Source of the DNA: Nakamurella alba
GTDB lineage: Bacteria; Actinomycetota; Actinomycetes; Mycobacteriales; Nakamurellaceae
Assembly: GCF_009707545.1 (NCBI RefSeq)
Contig: NZ_WLYK01000003.1
Span: forward strand, 124,001 to 188,000
Direction of reading: 5' to 3'
DNA length: 64,000 nt
This document shows, in pieces, positions 62,583-64,000 of this stretch (the first letter of the stretch is position 1; each line of letters opens with the position of its first letter). A program made the translations under genes and the position numbers. The notes below the pieces were generated by a model that searched no databases, had not been told where the DNA came from, and saw only the letters and a list, made by a program, of their open reading frames with translations.

Positions 62583-63128
62583 TCAGCGGTAGACAGCGCC
62601 CTTGCGGTAGGCCTTCGAGTCGGCGAAGTACTGGTTGGACTGGGCCAGGTACATGAGCACGATCGCCAGGATGGAGAAGACCAGGGTCACCCAGGTCGCC
62701 CATGACCTCGTGGCTGCGACGCTGCCGGCGAAGGAACTGGCGATGGACAGCGCGGACAGCACGGTGAGCACGATCCGGGCCCAGTTCCGCCCGGCCCGCA
62801 TCATGAACGCGAAGAACAGGTACAGCGCGAGGAAGACCACCACGACCGCGACCGTGATGGTGCGGGTCACCCGGACCAGGTCGTCGAGCGACATGTTCCC
62901 GGTGTTGGTGTCGCGCAACGCATCCCGGATCTGCCGCGTTCCGGCGTCGGTGAAGACCAGGAACACACCGACCAGCGAGACCAGGGCCGCCAGCACGTAC
63001 AGCGCGAAGGCCGCGGTCACCGTGCCGGGGGCCGACGGCTTGGGGCCGGGTCCCTGCGGTCCGCCCTGGTAGTTGCCACCGGGGTAGTTGCCGCCGGAGT
63101 AGGAGGGGTACTGGGGAGGCGTCGTCAT
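62583..63128 (-). CDS. Four-segment membrane protein with a Gly/Pro-rich N-terminus
   Basis: 181 residues from the ATG at 63128. A short cytoplasmic head with repeated GGNYPGG/GGNYQGG units precedes four membrane segments. The block FFAFMMRAGRNWARIVLTVL is almost identical to one in the neighbouring protein at 63239-63862, so the two are tandem paralogs. The family is common in actinobacteria and has no known function. TACTCT seven bases before the ATG suggests a leaderless mRNA. Confidence 0.72.
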   Translation of the reverse strand: MTTPPQYPSYSGGNYPGGNYQGGPQGPGPKPSAPGTVTAAFALYVLAALVSLVGVFLVFTDAGTRQIRDALRDTNTGNMSLDDLVRVTRTITVAVVVVFLALYLFFAFMMRAGRNWARIVLTVLSALSIASSFAGSVAATRSWATWVTLVFSILAIVLMYLAQSNQYFADSKAYRKGAVYR

Positions 63129-63135
63129 GTCGCAG

Positions 63136-63141
63136 AGAGTA
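63136..63141 (-). promoter_or_regulatory. -10 hexamer TACTCT upstream of the 63128 start
   Basis: TACTCT is followed by seven bases and the ATG. No ribosome binding site lies between them. Confidence 0.45.
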
Positions 63142-63238
63142 ACCGCTTGCGCACAGATCCGCAGGTCGATCCGGACAATTCGCAAACTTGGCACAGGACA
63201 GTCACTCCGGCCCGCCGATCAGCGCAGGACCGACCGGG

Positions 63239-63862
63239 TCAGCGCCACATCTGCGCCTGCTTGAAGGCCTTGAACGCGGTGAAGTACTCGCTCGACGGCT
63301 TGAGGTACATCAGCACGATCGCCACGACGGCGATGCCGACGGAGATCCAGTTGATCAGCTGCCCGCCCGTGGCGCTGTACGTCTGGCCGTTGACGGTGAC
63401 CGATGCCCGCGTCGAGAACCCGGACACGATCGCGAGTCCGGAGAAGACCGTCAGCACGATCCGGGCCCAGTTCCGCCCCGCCCGCATCATGAAGGCGAAG
63501 AAGACGTAGACCGCCAGGAAGCCGATCCCGATGATCAGGCCGATGGTCGCGGCCGCGGTGACCACCCCACTGGTGAACCGGTCGGCCCGCGCCAGGTCCC
63601 AGATGTCGCTGTTCATCACGACAATGGCACTGATGATGCTGAGCACGGCACTGACCACGTAAAGGGCGAAGGCCCCCTGCACCGTGCCGGGGATCGCCGG
63701 CTTGGCCGGCGGTGGTCCGCCGACCGGGTAGCCGCCGCCCGGGTACGGCTGGCCCGGATAGGGCTGGCCGTACTGCGGGGCGGCCCCGGGGTAGGGCTGG
63801 CCGTACTGCACCTGCGGCTGCTGTCCGCTGTCTCCGGGCTGGCCGTACGAAGGGGTCGACAT
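63239..63862 (-). CDS. Four-segment membrane protein with a YGQPYPG-repeat N-terminus (paralog of the next gene)
   Basis: 207 residues from the ATG at 63862; a further ATG at 63883 is possible but TACGGT lies between them at leaderless distance from 63862. The first 60 residues repeat QYGQPYPG-like units, likely disordered and cytoplasmic. Four membrane segments follow, with FFAFMMRAGRNWARIVLTVF shared with the paralog at 62583-63128. An extracytoplasmic loop (TRASVTVNGQTYSATGG) separates the last two segments. Function unknown. Confidence 0.72.
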   Translation of the reverse strand: MSTPSYGQPGDSGQQPQVQYGQPYPGAAPQYGQPYPGQPYPGGGYPVGGPPPAKPAIPGTVQGAFALYVVSAVLSIISAIVVMNSDIWDLARADRFTSGVVTAAATIGLIIGIGFLAVYVFFAFMMRAGRNWARIVLTVFSGLAIVSGFSTRASVTVNGQTYSATGGQLINWISVGIAVVAIVLMYLKPSSEYFTAFKAFKQAQMWR

Positions 63863-63868
63863 GCCCTC

Positions 63869-63874
63869 ACCGTA
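63869..63874 (-). promoter_or_regulatory. -10 hexamer TACGGT upstream of the 63862 start
   Basis: TACGGT is followed by six bases and the ATG at 63862. The remaining bases to the window edge hold no gene I can support. Confidence 0.4.
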
Positions 63875-64000
63875 GGCAGACATCCGGCGTCCCGCAGCAC
63901 TTCCGTCAGGATCGCCGGACGACGCCGGCGACCGGTCATCCCCCCGGTGCGACGACACGCGACCCGACGACACCGCCGCCGGCCCACGAAGGCGCGGGCC

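Overview
The window is high-GC DNA with dense, short-spaced operons, frequent GTG starts and 4-base ATGA/GTGA overlaps, typical of an actinobacterial chromosome. The gene content supports this: BldC, a CcsB/ResB/CcdA/TlpA cytochrome c system, a full menaquinone pathway including MenJ, rpmG next to a HadA-type dehydratase, and DUF4229 and DUF3592 membrane proteins. Gene order resembles that around Rv0525-Rv0566 and Rv0634-Rv0635 of Mycobacterium tuberculosis. A Nakamurella-like or related lineage is my guess; the sequence does not prove it.

Left part (1-16200): the start of hadA, rpmG, tRNA-Met and tRNA-Thr on the minus strand; a GC-rich tandem repeat; a membrane GGDEF/EAL protein with two tiny upstream ORFs; tRNA-Tyr; a YajQ-family protein on the plus strand; and an 8.3-kb gene for a secreted, wall-anchored protein with about 17 IPT/TIG repeats. 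An AsnC/Lrp regulator and a RarD-type transporter follow.

Respiratory part (16150-49400): a long-chain polyprenyl diphosphate synthase, the complete 14-gene nuoA-N operon (read right to left), menaquinone genes menJ, menG, menF, menD, menC, menB, menE and menA, plus an inositol-phosphatase-like gene, a possible AlkZ-like glycosylase and glpX. An intact IS481-family element sits 15 bp upstream of menB, inside its probable promoter. NADH dehydrogenase, quinone synthesis and (further right) cytochrome c maturation together form a respiratory-chain island.

Right part (49500-64000): an enolase-superfamily racemase, a GNAT acyltransferase and a Cds1-like PLP enzyme in an overlapping operon; two copies of an inverted-repeat element; a second AsnC/Lrp regulator; bldC with a strong terminator; a small membrane protein; a 48-bp perfect palindrome; the ccsB-resB-ccdA-tlpA-phosphatase operon; and four small multi-pass membrane proteins, two of them clear paralogs.

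At ten or more genes a TANNNT hexamer lies 6-8 bases before the start codon and there is no good ribosome binding site, so leaderless transcripts look common. I saw no CRISPR array, prophage, rRNA or plasmid functions.
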